Shown here piece after piece: positions 15,442-24,693 of a stretch of 64,000 nt of DNA (the first letter of the stretch is position 1; each line of letters begins with the position of its first letter). A program made the translations under genes and the position numbers. The DNA is from Ensifer sp. LC11 (GTDB lineage: Bacteria > Pseudomonadota > Alphaproteobacteria > Rhizobiales > Rhizobiaceae): contig NZ_MBSO01000008.1 in assembly GCF_001695835.1 (NCBI RefSeq), positions 102,721 to 166,720 on the forward strand, given 5' to 3'. The notes under the pieces were generated by a model. It did no database searches. It saw nothing but the letters and a program-made list of their open reading frames with translations, and was not told where the DNA came from.

Positions 15442-15545
15442 TTTTTCTTCTCGAAGATTTGGTTTCCAAGAACGTTTGAAGTGCCAGTGGCGCCGTGCGT
15501 TCAGCCTCAACACAACGCTGCTTGCGTGCGGCTGCGGTCCATCCC

Positions 15546-15785
15546 TCAATACGTCGTCCATTCCTGCACCAGCATCTTGCGGAAGCGGATCGCGGCCGGT
15601 GAAAGCCGTCCGCCGCGGCGCTCGACCAGGCCGATCATGCGGCTGACGGTGGGGGCGGTAAGCGGCACGGTGGCGATGAGCGGGTGTTCGACCTGGGGTG
15701 TCGCGAGCCGCGGCATAACGGAGATACCGAGGCCCGCCTCGACGTGTCCAAGCGAGGTCGAGAGGTGGCTTGTTGCCACACGCAC
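15546..15785 (-). pseudogene. LysR-type regulator, C-terminal remnant
   Basis: 79 codons matching only the end of a LysR effector-binding domain (GHVEAGLGISVMPRLA, then the last strand/helix RMIGLVERRGGRLSPAAIRFRKML). LysR proteins are about 300 aa; the helix-turn-helix and most of the ligand domain are missing, and no continuation is found upstream in any frame. It lies just outside the proposed attR and may be old debris of rearrangement at the integration site. The GTG at 15785 is only the first possible start and is not evidence of expression. Confidence 0.7.
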
Positions 15786-15992
15786 GTGGCCTTTCGCATT
15801 AAGGCGCCATGACGACGTGCCTCAAGCGACCCTCCCAAAGGTCGCGCCTTGGCGCACAGTGTTTCCGGGTGGCTGCGCGAGGTCGCGCAGGACTGGATCG
15901 ACGGTGCCTCTTCACAAGCGGATGGAAGCGGCGTAATCTTAAAGGATATACTTAAGTAGAGATTATTTAAATAAATCTGGCGGGACATTGAA

Positions 15993-17039
15993 ATGACTGC
16001 GACGGGAGTGCGCGGCGGCAGGCGGGAGCAAATTGACGGGCTTCGCGTGATCGCCATGACCGGGGTCCTCTATGTTCATTACTGGAACGAACACCCCACA
16101 CTGGAATCGGTTCGCGTTTCGCTGTTCTTCATCATCAGCGGCTTCCTGATCGGCATCATACTGCTGTCGGCGAAAGACAGCCGGGCGACGATCAACGTCA
16201 CCAATTTCTATGTCCGGCGCTCTCTCAGGCTGCTTCCGGCCCTGTTCCTGATGCTCATCGTGGCCACGCTGTTCAATATGGACGGCATCCGGCAAAGTCT
16301 GGCGTGGCATACGTTTCAAATGTCCAGCCTGTACTTCGCCATGACCGAAGGCTGGAAGCCTTGGGTTGCCGCGCATCTCTGGAGCCTCAATATCGTCGAG
16401 CAGTTCTATCTTACGGCCCCGCTCATCATCATCTTCCTGAGCAGGCGCCATATATTTGTTGCCTATTGCATCATCTTCACGATGTCTGTCGTCGCCCGGA
16501 CACATCACGCCGAGCTCGGTCTCTTCGCCTGGTCAAACATCGTTTTCGCGTTTGACCCGGTGGCAGCGGGGGCGCTGCTTGCCCTGGTGAAGGACAATGC
16601 CGACGTTCGGGCGGTGCTGACGAGCAAGATCAACAACCTGGTATCGATCGCAATCATCGCTTCGCCATTCGCGATCGGTGTCGAGTTTGGCCACTCGGAG
16701 ACTTACAAGCTGCTCTGCATCTATGCGCTTTCGTCGATCGTCCTGAGTTCCTACAACGGCTACAAGGGTGTACCGGCGCATCTTCTTGCCAATTCGGTCA
16801 CACGTTTCTTGAGCCGGATAAGTTACGCCATCTATGTGTATCACATGGCGCTTTGGTGGCTCGTCGCGGGCCAGTGGCCGGAGCTTTACCAGACGGGGCC
16901 AGTCACGTTCTTCGTCATGAGCACGGTGACCGTCGCCGTTGCGACCGTCTCCTGGCATCTGATCGAGAAGCACTTCGACGCGCTCAAGACAGCATTCCCG
17001 GTGACCCAGCCGGTGCCGCTTGCGGCGGAGCGGGCTTGA
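15993..17039 (+). CDS. acyltransferase 3 family membrane protein (OafA/NodX type)
   Basis: 348 aa, about ten membrane segments. Family landmarks: QIDGLRVIAMTGVLYVHYW at the N-terminus (with the catalytic-type His in VLYVHYW), VRVSLFFIISGFLIG, NFYVRRSLRLLPALF, and the C-terminal RISYAIYVYHMALWW. These enzymes O-acylate surface sugars, exopolysaccharide or lipopolysaccharide using cytoplasmic acyl donors. AT-rich promoter-like sequence lies at 15935-15975. It stands alone, so the substrate cannot be told. Confidence 0.8.
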   Translation: MTATGVRGGRREQIDGLRVIAMTGVLYVHYWNEHPTLESVRVSLFFIISGFLIGIILLSAKDSRATINVTNFYVRRSLRLLPALFLMLIVATLFNMDGIRQSLAWHTFQMSSLYFAMTEGWKPWVAAHLWSLNIVEQFYLTAPLIIIFLSRRHIFVAYCIIFTMSVVARTHHAELGLFAWSNIVFAFDPVAAGALLALVKDNADVRAVLTSKINNLVSIAIIASPFAIGVEFGHSETYKLLCIYALSSIVLSSYNGYKGVPAHLLANSVTRFLSRISYAIYVYHMALWWLVAGQWPELYQTGPVTFFVMSTVTVAVATVSWHLIEKHFDALKTAFPVTQPVPLAAERA

Positions 17040-17395
17040 GCGGCAGTAGCGCGGTCGCGCATGCAACGTCTGACAAGCGCACGCCGGATCTGCGCAATTT
17101 TTTTTGCATCAGGAAGCCGCTGAGTGAATTTGCCGTCGCGCACTATGCTCCGCCTATTGCGGACGCAAAGGCTGTCTGAAGGCGGACCCGGCAGACCACT
17201 CGCCTGCGACCCGCCCATTGACCCTCAAACCTAACGCGCACGAGATCCTGCCGCTGTCACCTGCGTTACAGGCGTGTCGCAACATCTGCCTATTCTGCCG
17301 CCCGGGAGGACCTGAGCGGCGCAGTGCATCGCCGCGAAATCGAAAGCCACGACCCTTCGGAAAACGGGGCGTGGTTGGGTCAACGAGGATCAGAC
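17040..17395. other. intergenic region with a terminator-like hairpin
   Basis: 356 nt without a gene. At 17077-17107, GCGCA / TGCGC is followed by a run of T, a likely terminator for the acyltransferase. The rest is GC-rich leader of the small secreted protein; no clear promoter boxes or repeats are seen. Confidence 0.5.
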
Positions 17396-17617
17396 ATGCG
17401 TATACTTGCGAAACTCTCTGTGGCGGCCTTGGTGACGGCAGCGGTCGCCGCGGGTAGCGTTGCTCCTGCATTTGCCGGCGGCAGCTACTACAAGGGCGTA
17501 TCGACAACGCCCATCAACGAAGGCCATAAAAGCGAGAAGTACAATCCCAAGGCCAAGGGCGTGAACCGTCCGCCACCGCGAAACGGTGCCTACTACAAGG
17601 GCATCATGCGCAAATAG
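17396..17617 (+). CDS. 73-aa small secreted protein
   Basis: ATG at 17396 with GAGGATC upstream; an upstream in-frame ATG at 17324 is rejected because it would hide the signal peptide. Signal peptide MRILAKLSVAALVTAAVAAG to about residue 28 (cleavage after AFA). The mature ~45 residues contain the repeated motif YYKG (GGSYYKGV near its start and NGAYYKGIM at its end) around a Lys/Pro/Gly-rich linker. Family unknown; probably periplasmic or secreted. A terminator follows at 17697. Confidence 0.7.
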   Translation: MRILAKLSVAALVTAAVAAGSVAPAFAGGSYYKGVSTTPINEGHKSEKYNPKAKGVNRPPPRNGAYYKGIMRK

Positions 17618-17696
17618 GTGCTGCATCCCGGGGGAGATGCGCGACTGAAGTGTTTTGGCCAACCCCGGGGACGACGTCACATCTGAGAGCAAGCCA

Positions 17697-17717
17697 GGGC
17701 GCCGATGGCGCCCTTTT
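17697..17717 (+). terminator. rho-independent terminator after the small secreted protein
   Basis: GGGCGCC / GGCGCCC 7-bp perfect stem with a GAT loop followed by TTTT. It separates this gene from the convergent glycosyltransferase gene. Confidence 0.8.
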
Positions 17718-17721
17718 CACT

Positions 17722-18981
17722 TCAGATCAAGACGTGGCCGAGAATATCGCCTTCACTGATCACCAGGTTCGGCAGATGCCCCGTGCGAAGGTAGTGCTTG
17801 CGGTCGCTGTCGGCAGTGATGAACACAGCGGTGCGCGCGATCTCCTCCGGCGTCAGCTCAGTCGTCCCGGGTACGACGGCGATTTCCGAGCGCAAGCCCA
17901 GGTCCCGCAACAGCTCCTCGATCGCGCTATGGTCCTCTACGCCGTGCAGCACGAGCCGATCGATTTCCGCGACCGCGTTGGTGCGCCACATCACCGTTTG
18001 CAGCGCGACCATAAGCGGCAGCACGCCTCTTGTCCGTTGCAGCTCGGGATGGTGTTCAAAGCCGGCAAGCATCAGCCGGGTGTAGAGCTCGTAGGCGCGG
18101 ATGTAGTCCTTTTTCATGATCCACATGCGCAAGGCGACGGTCATGCGCACCATGGTGAAGTCCTTCACCTGCGCGTCGAGGTACAACCGGCGATCGGGTG
18201 TCAGCCGCACCGCGCCGCGCTTGGCGCCCGAATAGAGAAAGTACTCAAGGCCGCCGCGATAGCTGTCCCAAGCGGTCAACACGTCGGCGTGGCCGGCCTG
18301 CGGCCGGTCACGGGCAATCTTGGAGCGGATGACCTGCCGATAGAACGGCTTTGACAGGAAGGCGACCGCGCCCTGGTCCAGGAAGTGAGCGAGATAGGCG
18401 AAGGCCCAGTAGGCGAAATTGCGCGGTACCCAGGCGGAACGTAGCGCCGCGCTCCGGTAGATGCCGATTTCCGGGAACACGTGGCGCTCGACCAGAAAGT
18501 CGAAGACGGTTTCGAAATCCCGCTTCTTGAATCTCGTGTCCTTCACTACGCTGTAGAACGGCGGGTCGTCGCGTTCCGCGACCTCGTCATGGGCGTACCA
18601 GGGCGCGTAACAGGCGGTGACCTCCGGATTGAGGTCCAGGTAGCGGATTGCCTCACGCATGCCGTCGTTGATGAGGATGTCGTCGTCGGCCAGGTAGAGC
18701 ACGTATTCGCCGGTTGCCCGGCTGAAGGCGCTGACAACGTTGGCACTGGACCCGTAGTTCTCCGCCTGCCGCAGGTAGCGGATCGGCAGTCCTTGCGCGA
18801 TGAAGCGCTCGACCACATCGCCTGTGTCATCGGTGGACGCGTTGTCGGAGATGATGATCTCGTATTTGTAGGAGAACTGGTAGAGGTCGACGAAGTAGCC
18901 GAGCGCCTTTTCGAGAAAGGCGGCGCGGTTATAGGTTGGAATGCAGATGCTCAGCTTAACCTGGCTCACTCGCCTCTCCAT
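17722..18981 (-). CDS. family 2 glycosyltransferase
   Basis: 419 aa from the ATG at 18981; a GTG at 18969 preceded by GGAGAGGCGA is an equally plausible start (415 aa). GT-A fold landmarks: LSICIPTYNRAAFLEKAL at the N-terminus, YEIIISDNASTDDTGDVV, and the acidic metal/UDP-sugar site YVLYLADDDILINDGM near residue 98. A C-terminal ~150 residues lie beyond the catalytic domain. It would transfer a sugar in surface polysaccharide or protein glycosylation; acceptor unknown. It is not in an operon with other polysaccharide genes. Confidence 0.8.
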   Translation of the reverse strand: MERRVSQVKLSICIPTYNRAAFLEKALGYFVDLYQFSYKYEIIISDNASTDDTGDVVERFIAQGLPIRYLRQAENYGSSANVVSAFSRATGEYVLYLADDDILINDGMREAIRYLDLNPEVTACYAPWYAHDEVAERDDPPFYSVVKDTRFKKRDFETVFDFLVERHVFPEIGIYRSAALRSAWVPRNFAYWAFAYLAHFLDQGAVAFLSKPFYRQVIRSKIARDRPQAGHADVLTAWDSYRGGLEYFLYSGAKRGAVRLTPDRRLYLDAQVKDFTMVRMTVALRMWIMKKDYIRAYELYTRLMLAGFEHHPELQRTRGVLPLMVALQTVMWRTNAVAEIDRLVLHGVEDHSAIEELLRDLGLRSEIAVVPGTTELTPEEIARTAVFITADSDRKHYLRTGHLPNLVISEGDILGHVLI

Positions 18982-19341
18982 GGTCAGTCGTCACGGGCGG
19001 CTTCCAGTGCTGTGGACTTGCCGTTTTGCCTGCTTCGTCGGACCGTGGGGTCTGTGAAAAGGCGCAACGGGACCGCGCTTGGGAAGCACTCCCAGTGCGT
19101 CCGTTATTCCGTTTCGATCTTGTGTGAGCCTTGTCTTGGACAAGCGGCAGCATGTTGCCGCCTGCGCTGGATCGTGATGGCCAGATCGGGACGGCAGGTA
19201 GCGCCGTTAGTATTTTGTTAACCATGTTGGCGCAGGCTGGCTGGTCACTGCAGCAGCGTTTCTGCCCATTCGAATGCGCTGCTGCCCCGGAGCCGCGAAA
19301 TGCACACATTCTTGCGAGGGAGCCGAGTAAGGATGCACCAC
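18982..19341. other. intergenic region upstream of the glycosyltransferase
   Basis: 360 nt without a convincing gene. It contains a CtrA-type octamer TTAACCAT at 19218-19225 in an AT-rich pocket (TTAGTATTTTGTTAACC). Otherwise no repeat or hairpin stands out. Confidence 0.5.
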
Positions 19342-19428
19342 ATGGCAGAGCACATGATGAAGCTGCTGATGAGCATCATGGCCGCGCTTTCGCTCGGCTC
19401 GCTGCTGTTCCTGGTGGCTATTCTCTAG
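19342..19428 (+). CDS. 28-aa putative membrane miniprotein
   Basis: ATG at 19342 with AAGGA eight bases upstream. The translation MAEHMMKLLMSIMAALSLGS continues into a short hydrophobic end, giving one membrane segment covering most of the protein and two His/Met-rich turns. Another ATG three codons earlier is possible. No homologue recalled; supported by ribosome-binding site and membrane character only. Confidence 0.4.
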   Translation: MAEHMMKLLMSIMAALSLGSLLFLVAIL

Positions 19429-19494
19429 CTAGGACGCCGCTCTGGCGGCAGTCTGGATTCGGGCGACAATTCTTGTGCCTGCCGTGGTGGGTCG

Positions 19495-19881
19495 TCAGGG
19501 ATAGAGATAGAATTCATCCCAGTTCTCGTGCGGCACAAGTTCGCCGATCTTGTATTCAAAAGACAGGATATCGAGGTGCTCCGCGTCCGTGCGGCACTTG
19601 AACTTCAGCTTGTACCATTCCCCTTTGCTGCGAAACACTGCGCCCGGCGCCTTCATCTTGTCCTCGGCAATGACCGGGTCGCCGAACGTGTAGGCGATCA
19701 CCTTGTCTGGCTTGAAGCTCGACTTGTCGGCGCTGATGCGCTCCATCGCCTCGGTGTCGCAGCGCTGTTCCAGGCGCGTCTGCGGATCGAGCTTTTCGAA
19801 CTGGCGCACCAGAGCCTGATCCATCGCCAATGCCGGGGAAAATGTGGCGGCGAAGACGAGCGGGTACGCGATTGTCTTCAT
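19495..19881 (-). CDS. DUF930 family periplasmic protein
   Basis: 128 aa from the ATG at 19881, which gives a clean signal peptide (MKTIAYPLVFAATFSPALA); longer open reading upstream lacks one. The mature protein matches DUF930: LDPQTRLEQRCDTEAMERI, PDKVIAYTFGDP, GEWYKLKFKCRTD and the closing H-x-x-W-x-x-F/Y-x-L-Y pattern. Two conserved Cys may form a disulphide. DUF930 proteins are common in Rhizobiaceae and have no known function. Monocistronic by its spacing. Confidence 0.75.
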   Translation of the reverse strand: MKTIAYPLVFAATFSPALAMDQALVRQFEKLDPQTRLEQRCDTEAMERISADKSSFKPDKVIAYTFGDPVIAEDKMKAPGAVFRSKGEWYKLKFKCRTDAEHLDILSFEYKIGELVPHENWDEFYLYP

Positions 19882-19986
19882 GCTCGACGGACTCCTGCCA
19901 TGAAAAAGAACCATACCCCGGCAAATCACTTCCGGGACTGGCCTGCGGTTTCAGTTAAGCATTGTGGCCATTCCAAGGCGCAGGGA

Positions 19987-20448
19987 TCACGCTTCAGAAA
20001 CGTCGATCCATTCCGCACCTGTCAGCTCGACGATCCGGCTGGGGCTGATATGCACGGCCGCATTGGTGGCGCCGGCCGCCGGAACAACGATGTCGTAGGC
20101 TTTCAGCGACAGGTCGCAATAGATGCTGTGCGGCTTGGCAAGCCCGAAAGGGCAGACGCCGCCAACCGGATGCCCGGTCTCGGCTTCCACCTCGTCGAAG
20201 CCGAGCATACGCGCCTTGGTGCCGAAGCGGGCCTTGTATTTCTTGTTGTCGAGCCGGGCGTCGCCACGCGTAACGATCAGGATCACGTCGTCGCCGACAC
20301 GCAGCGCCAGCGTCTTGGCGATCTGCGCCGGTTCGACACCGTGGCCTTCGGCCGCAAGCGCGACCGTCGCGGTGCTCTGGCGAAGCTCGATGACGTCGAT
20401 GTCGGGGGCGTGCTGCGAAAAGAAGTCTTTGACGGAAGCAAGGCTCAT
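19987..20448 (-). CDS. YbaK/EbsC-type aminoacyl-tRNA deacylase
   Basis: 153 aa. Members hydrolyse mischarged tRNAs (Cys-tRNA(Pro), Ala- or Ser-tRNAs). Visible family features are AAEGHGVEPAQIAKTLALRV, with the conserved Lys in IAKTL, DVILIVTRGDARLDNKKY, and the GHPVGGVCPFGL active-site loop near residue 92. Full length for a stand-alone YbaK protein. Start ATG at 20448 is the only reasonable one. Substrate specificity cannot be read from sequence here. Confidence 0.8.
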   Translation of the reverse strand: MSLASVKDFFSQHAPDIDVIELRQSTATVALAAEGHGVEPAQIAKTLALRVGDDVILIVTRGDARLDNKKYKARFGTKARMLGFDEVEAETGHPVGGVCPFGLAKPHSIYCDLSLKAYDIVVPAAGATNAAVHISPSRIVELTGAEWIDVSEA

Positions 20449-20538
20449 GGCGAAAGGGTCACATTATTGGAGCTGTGGCGATCGGTGCCGAGGCGCGAAG
20501 GGTAATTTGATCGCTCCCGCATCGGGCGCGCAAATCTC

Positions 20539-20727
20539 TCAATCGTCGTTTGAGGCGTCAAGGTCCTCTGGACGTCGGCCTTCCTGTTGCGGCGGAAGGT
20601 AGCCATGGCTGGTGAACCAGCTCTCGAGGATGGTGGTGATCGCCTGATCCCGCGTCTGTACGCCCGGATGATCCGTCATGAATGACTTGAGCGCGGTCTC
20701 GATCTTGTCGGTGTAAAGTGCGTTCAC
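20539..20727 (-). CDS. 62-aa hypothetical protein
   Basis: Start chosen at the GTG at 20727 because GGAGGCGAAC precedes it; the frame is open to an ATG at 20775. The short acidic protein begins MNALYTDKIETALKSF and has an amphipathic helix followed by DQAITTILESWFTSHGYLP, a pattern like short helical-hairpin proteins. No family recognised; widespread look-alikes exist in rhizobia. Confidence 0.55.
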   Translation of the reverse strand: MNALYTDKIETALKSFMTDHPGVQTRDQAITTILESWFTSHGYLPPQQEGRRPEDLDASNDD

Positions 20728-20873
20728 GTTCGCCTCCGTCTGCCGATCTACAATGTCCGGCTCATTGGTTCGCACAGCAGATCACAGTGCCCCGCCGCCC
20801 GTCGCGCGTCCAGACGAAATGGCACGCAGCGCGATCGCTGGCGCGAAAGGTAGCGGACGCTGGGCGACCTGGA

Positions 20874-21128
20874 TCAGGCCTGTTTGACGATGCGGATCAG
20901 CACCAGAAGGATGACGGCGCCGATTGTGGCGTGCAGGATCGCGGAAAGAATGCCGCTGCCGAGACTGATGCCGATCGCCGGGAAGAGGAAGCCGGCGATA
21001 AAGGCGCCGATGATGCCGACGACCATGTTGCCGATGAGGCCGAAGCCGAACCCCTTGACGATCAGACCGGCCAACCAGCCTGCGATCGCACCGACAATCA
21101 GGAATACGAGGATGCTTTCGATACCCAT
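20874..21128 (-). CDS. GlsB/YeaQ/YmgE-type stress membrane protein
   Basis: 84 aa with three membrane segments and the Gly-rich repeat typical of the transglycosylase-associated family (GAIAGWLAGLIVKGFGFGLI, NMVVGIIGAFIAGFLF). Full family length. Members are small inner-membrane proteins induced by stress; no enzymatic activity is established despite the family name. Monocistronic. Confidence 0.85.
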   Translation of the reverse strand: MGIESILVFLIVGAIAGWLAGLIVKGFGFGLIGNMVVGIIGAFIAGFLFPAIGISLGSGILSAILHATIGAVILLVLIRIVKQA

Positions 21129-21238
21129 GAGTGATTCCCTTTCCGTTGGACCTTCAAGGGAAAGATAGATCAGGATCTCAAATCAGATAGGGGGCAATTT
21201 CATCGCGCGACGATTTTTTTGTGCGGACCGTAAGACTG

Positions 21239-21261
21239 GCGTGGCGACGGCGCCGCCACGC
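21239..21261. terminator. hairpin downstream of rhaI
   Basis: GCGTGGCG / CGCCACGC 8-bp stem with a 7-nt loop, 23 nt after the rhaI stop. No T-run follows, so it may be a transcript-stabilising hairpin or a weak terminator. Confidence 0.45.
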
Positions 21262-21283
21262 TGTAGGGCTTTTCTGCGGACGT

Positions 21284-22579
21284 TCAGACGATGCCGCCTC
21301 CGCCGCCGGCAACGGCCGGACGCTCGGCCGCGACCTTCGCGCGGTAACCGCTCTTGCGGTAGGTTGCGACCGGGGCGATCGCGCCGCCGTTTTCAAACCG
21401 CGCCATCGCAAGGATCGGTTCGACGTCGGCCCGAAAGGCGGCCTTCAGCGTTTCTGTTGCCATCAGAGCGTCATTGCCGTCTTGGTAGCCTTCCAGTGTC
21501 TTGCGATCAACGATGAGCGCCTGGGCATAGGCGCGGCAGACCTCGGTCGCGCTCGTCATCAGGCTCTCGATCGGGTCGGTGACATTGTGGCTCTGGTCGA
21601 GCATATGCGCCGGTCGGAAGTCTTTGGCGCGACGGGTTTCGGCATCCACCAGCTCGTTGAAGACGAGGAACAGCCGGTAGGGATCGATCGAACCCGTGTC
21701 GAGGTCGTCGTCGCCATATTTCGAATCGTTGAAGTGGAAGCCGCCGAGCTTGCCGAACTGGATGAGCCGGGCGACGATCATCTCGATATTGACGTTCGGC
21801 GCATGGTGGCCGAGGTCGACGAGGCAGAAGGCCTTGGGGCCCAGCTCCTGGGCGATCAGGTAATTGCTGCCCCAGTCCTGGACCACGGTCGAATAGAAGG
21901 CCGGTTCGAACATCTTGTGTTCGGTAAAGACCCGCCAATCCTCCGGCAGCGCGGCATAAACCGATTTCATCGCGTCGAGATAACGCTCGAAGGCGCGGGT
22001 GAAATTGCTCTGACCAGGGAAGTTGGAGCCGTCGCCGATCCAGACGGTCAGTGCTTTCGAGCCGAGCTGCCGGCCGATCTCGATGCATTCGAGATTGTGC
22101 TCCACCGCCTGGCGACGCGTGGCGGCATCGACATGCGACAGCGAGCCGAACTTGTAGGAGTGTTCCTGGCCCGGCGCGTCGGAGAAGGTGTTGGAATTCA
22201 TCGCGTCGAAACCGAGGCCGAGTGAGGCGCCCTTCTCTCTCAGTTCGGAAATGTCGCTGACCTTGTCCCACGGGATATGCAGCGAGACGGTCGGCGTCGC
22301 CCTGGTTAACTCATGGATGACGGCGCAATCCTCGAGCTTGTCGAAAATGTTGCGCGGCTCGCCCTTGCCGGGGAAGCGGGCAAAGCGCGTGCCGCCGGTG
22401 CCGACCCCCCAGGAGGGCACGGCGACGCCATAGGCGGCGACCTTGCGCTTGATCGCGTCGATCGAAATGCCGCGCCGGTCGAGCCTCTCACCGAGGCTTT
22501 CGTAATCGCGGCGAAGCGCCGCCAGACGGATTTCGTTCTCGGCCTCGACTGTCGCGTGGCTGATCATCGTCGTCGTCAT
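21284..22579 (-). CDS. rhaI: L-rhamnose isomerase
   Basis: 431 aa from the ATG at 22579 with AGGAG upstream; a longer open frame upstream is a shadow of rhaD. Converts L-rhamnose to L-rhamnulose in the cytoplasm. The sequence shows the xylose-isomerase-like TIM-barrel pattern: TVWIGDGSNFPGQ, the metal-binding FTEHKMFEPAFYSTVVQDWG and CLVDLGHHAPNVNIEM segments, and GGFHFNDSKYGDDDLDTGS. It belongs to the rhizobial/Gram-positive-like RhaI type rather than E. coli RhaA. Second gene of rhaD-rhaI, 14 nt after rhaD; expression should follow RhaR. Confidence 0.9.
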   Translation of the reverse strand: MTTTMISHATVEAENEIRLAALRRDYESLGERLDRRGISIDAIKRKVAAYGVAVPSWGVGTGGTRFARFPGKGEPRNIFDKLEDCAVIHELTRATPTVSLHIPWDKVSDISELREKGASLGLGFDAMNSNTFSDAPGQEHSYKFGSLSHVDAATRRQAVEHNLECIEIGRQLGSKALTVWIGDGSNFPGQSNFTRAFERYLDAMKSVYAALPEDWRVFTEHKMFEPAFYSTVVQDWGSNYLIAQELGPKAFCLVDLGHHAPNVNIEMIVARLIQFGKLGGFHFNDSKYGDDDLDTGSIDPYRLFLVFNELVDAETRRAKDFRPAHMLDQSHNVTDPIESLMTSATEVCRAYAQALIVDRKTLEGYQDGNDALMATETLKAAFRADVEPILAMARFENGGAIAPVATYRKSGYRAKVAAERPAVAGGGGGIV

Positions 22580-22593
22580 GAAACTCTCCTTGA

Positions 22594-24693
22594 TCAGCGG
22601 GTAAACGACTGGGCGTTGCCCGCGTCGACATTGATGATGTTGCCGGTCGATTTCGCCGACATGTCGGAGGCAAGGAAGTAAATCGCCTCGGCGATATCCT
22701 CCGGGAAGACGCTGAGCTTCAGCATCGAGCGCTCGCGATAATGCGCCTCGAGGTCGTCGACATCCATCTTGTAGGCGGCGGCGCGCTGTTCCTTCCATTC
22801 GCCGGTCCAGATCTTCGAGCCGCGCAGCACCGCATCCGGATTGACGACGTTGACGCGGATCTGAGCCGATGCGCCCTCAAGCGCCAGGCAGCGGGCAAGG
22901 TGGATCTCGGCCGCCTTGGCGGTGCAATAGGCGGAAGCCCCGGGGGAGGCGGCAAGGCCGTTCTTGGAGGCGACGAAGACGACGTTGCCGCCGGCCTTCT
23001 GCTGGCGGAAGACGCGGAAGGCTTCGCGCGAAACGAGGAAGTAACCGGTCGTCAGGATCTCGATGTTCTTGTTCCAGAGCGCCAGCGTCGTGTCCTCGAT
23101 CACGGCGGACGAGGCGAGACCAGCGTTGGACACAAGAATGTCGAGACCGCCGAAGGCGAGCAGCGTGTCGGCGAAGCCGCCTTCAACCGCCGCCTCGCTG
23201 GTGACATTCATGCTGACGGAACGCACGAAATCCTTGCCATAGCGCTTGGACAATTCGCCCTCGGCGGCAGAAAGCGCGTTCTCGTCGATATCGGCAAGCA
23301 CGACGCAGGCGCCTTCCTGCATCAGCCGGTTGGCCGTCGCCTTGCCGATGCCGCCGGCGCCACCGGTAACCAGCGCGATACGGCCGGCGAGGCTCTTCGG
23401 CTTCGGCATGCGCTGCAGCTTGGCTTCTTCCAGCAGCCAGTATTCGATGTCGAAAGCCTCCTGTTCCGGAAGGCCGACATAGGTGGAGACGCCGGACGCA
23501 CCGCGCATGACGTTGATGGCGTTGACATAGAACTCGCCGGAGATGCGGGCGGTCGCCTTGTTCTTGGCAAAGGTGATCATGCCGACGCCGGGTACGAGAT
23601 AGACGACCGCATTCGGGTCGCGCATGGCAGGGCTGTCGGCGTGTTTGCAGCGCTCGTAATAGGCAGCATAGTCGGCGCGATAGGCGGCAATCGCCTCCGG
23701 CAGTGCTGCCAGCGTCTTGTCCACGTCCGGCGCGGTCGGATCGAAATCGATGACCAGCGGCCGGATCTTGGTGCGCAGGAAATGGTCGGGGCAACTGGTA
23801 CCAAGGGCTGCCAGCGGCTTCAGATCCTTCGACGTGACGAAATCGAGCACCGCCTGGCTGTCGTCGAAATGGCCGACCTTGTTCTCGTCGGCGCTGATGA
23901 GGCCGCGGATGACCGGCATCAACTTGCGGGCGACGTCGGCGCGGGCATCGGCAGCGAGCACCGGCTTCACCGCGCCGCCAAAGGCAGGCTTGGTGTTTTC
24001 CGCCTCGAACCAGGCGATCGCCTTGTTGATGATCTCGATCGTCGTCTCATAGGCTTCTTTGGCCGTGTCACCCCAGGTGAAGAGGCCATGGCTTTCGAGC
24101 ACGACGCCGCGCGCGCCGGGGTTTTCCAGGCAGAACTTTTCCAGCCACAGGCCGAGCTCGTAGCCCGGACGCTTCCAGGGCAGCCAGCCGATGTCGTCGC
24201 CGAAGATCTTCGCTGTCAGCTCGCGGCTGTTCTGCGACGCGGCGATCGCGATGATCGCGTCGGGGTGCATGTGGTCGACGTGTTTCTTCGGCACATAGGC
24301 ATGCAGCGGCGTGTCGATCGAGGCGGCGCGTGGGTTGAGGTTGAAGGTGCAGTGCGGCAGGTAGCCGACCATTTCGTCTTCGAAGGCGACGCCGCGATAG
24401 ATCGACTTCAGCGCGTTGAGCTTGTCCATGTAGAGGGTGGCAAAGCCATCGAGCTTGATCGTTCCGACGTCGCCGCCCGAGCCCTTGACCCAGAGAACCT
24501 CGACCGTGCCACCGCCGAGCGGATCCTTCTCCATCACCTTGGCCGAGGTGTTGCCGCCGCCGTAATTGGTGATGCGCTTGTCGGAACCAAGCAGGTTGGA
24601 GCGATAGAGCAGGCGCTCGGATTCGCTCATGCCGGCAGCCTTTGCCTCGTCCCAAAGGTTTGCAAGTCGTGCGCCCTGCTGCTTGTCGAGCAT
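22594..24693 (-). CDS. rhaD: bifunctional rhamnulose-1-phosphate aldolase / lactaldehyde dehydrogenase
   Basis: 699 aa fusion. Residues ~1-430 are a class II aldolase domain (NYGGGNTSAKVMEKDPLGGG, zinc-ligand His residues in HVDHMHPDAIIAIA and ESHGLFTWG) that splits L-rhamnulose-1-phosphate into dihydroxyacetone phosphate and lactaldehyde. Residues ~435-699 are a short-chain dehydrogenase (LVTGGAGGIGKAT, catalytic YCTAK) that oxidises the aldehyde. The fusion is typical of rhizobial rhamnose loci. ATG at 24693 has GGGAGGAA upstream. First gene of the leftward operon; shares the control region with rhaR. Confidence 0.92.
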   Translation of the reverse strand: MLDKQQGARLANLWDEAKAAGMSESERLLYRSNLLGSDKRITNYGGGNTSAKVMEKDPLGGGTVEVLWVKGSGGDVGTIKLDGFATLYMDKLNALKSIYRGVAFEDEMVGYLPHCTFNLNPRAASIDTPLHAYVPKKHVDHMHPDAIIAIAASQNSRELTAKIFGDDIGWLPWKRPGYELGLWLEKFCLENPGARGVVLESHGLFTWGDTAKEAYETTIEIINKAIAWFEAENTKPAFGGAVKPVLAADARADVARKLMPVIRGLISADENKVGHFDDSQAVLDFVTSKDLKPLAALGTSCPDHFLRTKIRPLVIDFDPTAPDVDKTLAALPEAIAAYRADYAAYYERCKHADSPAMRDPNAVVYLVPGVGMITFAKNKATARISGEFYVNAINVMRGASGVSTYVGLPEQEAFDIEYWLLEEAKLQRMPKPKSLAGRIALVTGGAGGIGKATANRLMQEGACVVLADIDENALSAAEGELSKRYGKDFVRSVSMNVTSEAAVEGGFADTLLAFGGLDILVSNAGLASSAVIEDTTLALWNKNIEILTTGYFLVSREAFRVFRQQKAGGNVVFVASKNGLAASPGASAYCTAKAAEIHLARCLALEGASAQIRVNVVNPDAVLRGSKIWTGEWKEQRAAAYKMDVDDLEAHYRERSMLKLSVFPEDIAEAIYFLASDMSAKSTGNIINVDAGNAQSFTR

